DNA from: Stenotrophomonas maltophilia
Lineage (GTDB): Bacteria > Pseudomonadota > Gammaproteobacteria > Xanthomonadales > Xanthomonadaceae
Direction: 5' to 3'
DNA length: 37,236 bases
Assembly: GCF_013464915.1 (NCBI RefSeq)
Contig: NZ_RAVT01000017.1
Coordinates: 1 to 37,236 of the forward strand
Shown piece after piece: positions 35,379-37,236 of the stretch. The notes beneath the pieces are model-generated. The model was not told the origin of the DNA. It searched no databases and saw nothing but the letters and a program-made list of their open reading frames with translations. The stretch's first letter is position 1. Every line of letters begins with the position of its first letter. Made by a program: the position numbers and the translations under genes.

Positions 35379-36304
35379 GCGGAAGTCTCCAGGTTGCCGG
35401 TGAGGCGCACGAACAGCTCCTCCAGGCGGTTGCTCTTGGTACGCATCGAACGCACGCGGATGCCAGCCTCGTTCAGCGTGGCGAACACGCGGTTGAGGTC
35501 CATCGCGCGCGGCATGTCGATGTCCAGCGTGTGCGGATCCGGCGCGGTCAGCGTCGCGCCCTCGATCACCGGCAGCTGCGCCGGCAGCTCGCCATCGATG
35601 TCCAGCAGGAAGCCTTCCACGTCCAGCTTGGCCAGCAGGGCGCGCATCGGGCCCTGCTCGACGATCTGGCCGTGGTTGATGATCGCCAGGTGGCGGCACA
35701 GGTACTCGGCCTCTTCCAGGTAGTGCGTGGTGAGGATGATCGTGGTGCCGGCGGCATTGATCTCCTTCAGCACGCGCCACATGTCGCGGCGGATCTCGAT
35801 GTCCACGCCGGCGGTCGGCTCGTCCAGGATCAGCAGGCGCGGGCGGGTCATCATCGCGCGGGCGATCATCAGCCGGCGCTTCATGCCGCCGGACAGGGTG
35901 CGGCTCATCACCTGCGCCTTTTCCCACAGGTGCGCACGCTTCAGTTCCTCTTCGGCACGCTTTTCGGCGTCCTCGCGCGGCACGCCGTAGAAACCGGCGT
36001 AGTTCACCAGGATGTCGAAGGGCTTCTCGAACAGGTTGAAGTTGATTTCCTGCGGCACCAGGCCGATCAGGCGCATGGTGGCGCTGCGGTTGCGCACCAG
36101 GTCGCTGCCGAACACTTCCACCTGGCCCTCGCTGAGGTTGACCAGGGAGCTGATGATGCCGATCAGGGTCGACTTGCCGGCGCCGTTGGGGCCCAGCAGG
36201 GCGAAGAAGTCGCCCGGGGCCACTTCCAGGGAAACGCCCTTCAGGGCCTGGGTGCCGTTGTCGTAGGTCTTGCGCAGGTCGCGCACGCGCAGGGCGGGCG
36301 CCAT
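35375..36304 (-). CDS. yadG: ABC transporter ATP-binding protein, YadG-like
   Basis: A 309-residue ATPase, the same size as E. coli YadG (about 308). Walker A is GPNGAGKS (38-45), the signature LSGGM is at 136-140, Walker B LLILDEP at 156-162, and the switch histidine His193 is in TTHYLEEAE. The C-terminal extension ends LSEXGI-like then RSMRTKSNRLEELFVRL, as in YadG. The start is placed at MAPALRVRDL; a longer ATG at 36343 adds 13 unconserved residues. It is the first gene of the pair, coupled to yadH. Confidence 0.93.
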   Translation of the reverse strand: MAPALRVRDLRKTYDNGTQALKGVSLEVAPGDFFALLGPNGAGKSTLIGIISSLVNLSEGQVEVFGSDLVRNRSATMRLIGLVPQEINFNLFEKPFDILVNYAGFYGVPREDAEKRAEEELKRAHLWEKAQVMSRTLSGGMKRRLMIARAMMTRPRLLILDEPTAGVDIEIRRDMWRVLKEINAAGTTIILTTHYLEEAEYLCRHLAIINHGQIVEQGPMRALLAKLDVEGFLLDIDGELPAQLPVIEGATLTAPDPHTLDIDMPRAMDLNRVFATLNEAGIRVRSMRTKSNRLEELFVRLTGNLETSA

Positions 36305-36428
36305 ATCGTTCTGGGATGCCAAGCTCGAAGCCTTCGCGCCCATGGGCTGGCGCTGGAGAGGGGGCGGGGAGGGGCTATTATAGAAGACCCCGAGGGCTTG
36401 CCCCGGCTACACACTGTCCCGAAAAGTC

Positions 36429-37178
36429 GTGCCTGTTCAATTCCCCCTCAAGCTGGTCGGCCGCCGCATGCTGGCCCCGACCGTCGGCCACTACCAGTTC
36501 GTGCGTGACGATGGACAGCCGCTGGATTTCCAGCCGGGCCAGTTCATCCAGGTCCATTTCAGCTACGCCGACGGCACCGAAACCAAGCGCAGCTACTCGC
36601 TGGCGACCATTCACGACCACGCGCTGGGCCCGGGCGAGGCAGTGGATATCGCGGTCAGCTTCGTGCCCGGCGGTGCCGCAACGGCGCTGTTCGAGGCGCT
36701 GGAGCACGGCGGCCAGGTCAGCGCGTCCGGCCCTTACGGCCGTTTCTGCCTGAACCCCGGCGACCACAATGCCCGCTACCTGCTGATCGCCACCGGCACC
36801 GGGGTCACCCCGTACCGCTCGATGCTGCCGCTGCTGGAAACGGCCATGGCCGAGCGCGGCGTGCAGATCGTGCTGCTGCAGGGTGCGCGCAGCCCGGGCG
36901 AGTTGCTGTACAGCGAAGATTTCTACAGCTTCGCCGAAAAGCACCCGAACTTCCGTTATGTACCTTGCCTGTCGCGCGAACTGCCTGCCGATCCGCACCC
37001 GGACGTGCAGCACGGCTACGTGCAGCAGGCGCTGGCCGGTTTCACGCCGGACCCGGCCACCGACATCGCCTACCTGTGCGGCAACCCGGACATGGTCGAT
37101 GCCTGTGCCGAGCTGCTCAAGGCGGCTGGCCTGGGCAACCCGCAGGTCCGCCGCGAGAAGTACGTCAGCAGCAAGTAG
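36429..37178 (+). CDS. fpr: Ferredoxin/flavodoxin-NADP+ reductase
   Basis: An FAD enzyme that moves electrons between NADPH and ferredoxin or flavodoxin, for example in Fe-S assembly, redox defence and radical-enzyme activation. The 249-residue protein has the FAD-binding RSYS (54-57), the NADP-binding GTGVTP (123-128), and CGNPDMVDACAELLKAAG before the C-terminal VRREKYVSSK. This is the bacterial subclass with short linkers. The start is GTG, as no suitable ATG precedes the conserved N-terminus. It is divergent from yadG with a 124-bp gap that contains an AT-rich CTATTATAG near 36375. Confidence 0.94.
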   Translation: MPVQFPLKLVGRRMLAPTVGHYQFVRDDGQPLDFQPGQFIQVHFSYADGTETKRSYSLATIHDHALGPGEAVDIAVSFVPGGAATALFEALEHGGQVSASGPYGRFCLNPGDHNARYLLIATGTGVTPYRSMLPLLETAMAERGVQIVLLQGARSPGELLYSEDFYSFAEKHPNFRYVPCLSRELPADPHPDVQHGYVQQALAGFTPDPATDIAYLCGNPDMVDACAELLKAAGLGNPQVRREKYVSSK

Positions 37179-37184
37179 GCCAGG

Positions 37185-37236
37185 GTAATGCCGGCCGCCG
37201 GCCGGCAACCGCATGGACCCTGGTAGTGCCGGCCGC
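37185..37236 (+). repeat. Two SMAG-type palindromes, the second cut by the window end
   Basis: A variant starting GTAA (37185-37206, GCCGGCC/GGCCGGC) and the first 14 bases of a standard GTAG copy (from 37223), immediately after fpr. Confidence 0.75.

Overview
The window is high-GC chromosomal DNA from a Xanthomonadaceae gammaproteobacterium, most likely Stenotrophomonas maltophilia or a close relative. Three things point there: many short palindromes ending in GTAG that resemble the SMAG repeats described for S. maltophilia, an intrinsic AAC(6')-Iz-type aminoglycoside acetyltransferase, and the overall gene set. Nearly all of it is conserved chromosomal content. I see no phage, integrase, intact insertion sequence or CRISPR array.

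Layout. 87-1529 (-) is an MdtD-like MFS drug exporter. 1589-2937 (-) carries a WGR-domain protein gene and hemE. 3081-4732 (-) is aroK-aroB. 4830-5033 (+) is dodecin. 5040-5867 (-) is a P-loop kinase. 5908-7309 (+) is pdxH, aac(6') and a YqfO-like gene, chained by GTGA stop/start overlaps. 7409-16712 is a methylcitrate-cycle locus: prpR (-), then prpB, prpC, acnD, prpF and prpD (+), with a well-formed sigma-54 promoter and a likely activator array between prpR and prpB. 16754-18874 (-) is a chemoreceptor. 19059-20409 (+) is an Rrf2 regulator with a thioredoxin-reductase-like flavoprotein.

20522-23414 (-) is the most interesting segment. It holds an RtcB RNA ligase and an SPFH/slipin-family protein and, upstream on the same strand, two directly abutting tRNA-like RNA elements that both end in ACCA but cannot be ordinary decoding tRNAs. 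This fits the RtcB/Band-7/tRNA-like RNA-repair systems proposed by comparative genomics and, as far as I know, not worked out experimentally.

24030-37178 is ordinary metabolism and housekeeping: an aldo/keto reductase, an exported methyltransferase-like protein, a small membrane protein, rluE, a single-TM protein, hrpB, tatD, an NAD(P)-binding epimerase-like protein, panE, an unrecognised 255-residue protein, the YadH/YadG ABC transporter pair and ferredoxin-NADP reductase.

Several repeat families fill the gaps: SMAG-type hairpins at gene ends (two supply a stop codon), a 66-bp palindromic element in two inverted copies flanking the unrecognised gene, a perfect 17-bp palindrome, a 25-bp hairpin repeat behind two unrelated genes, and a 53-bp tandem duplication of a gene's 3' end.
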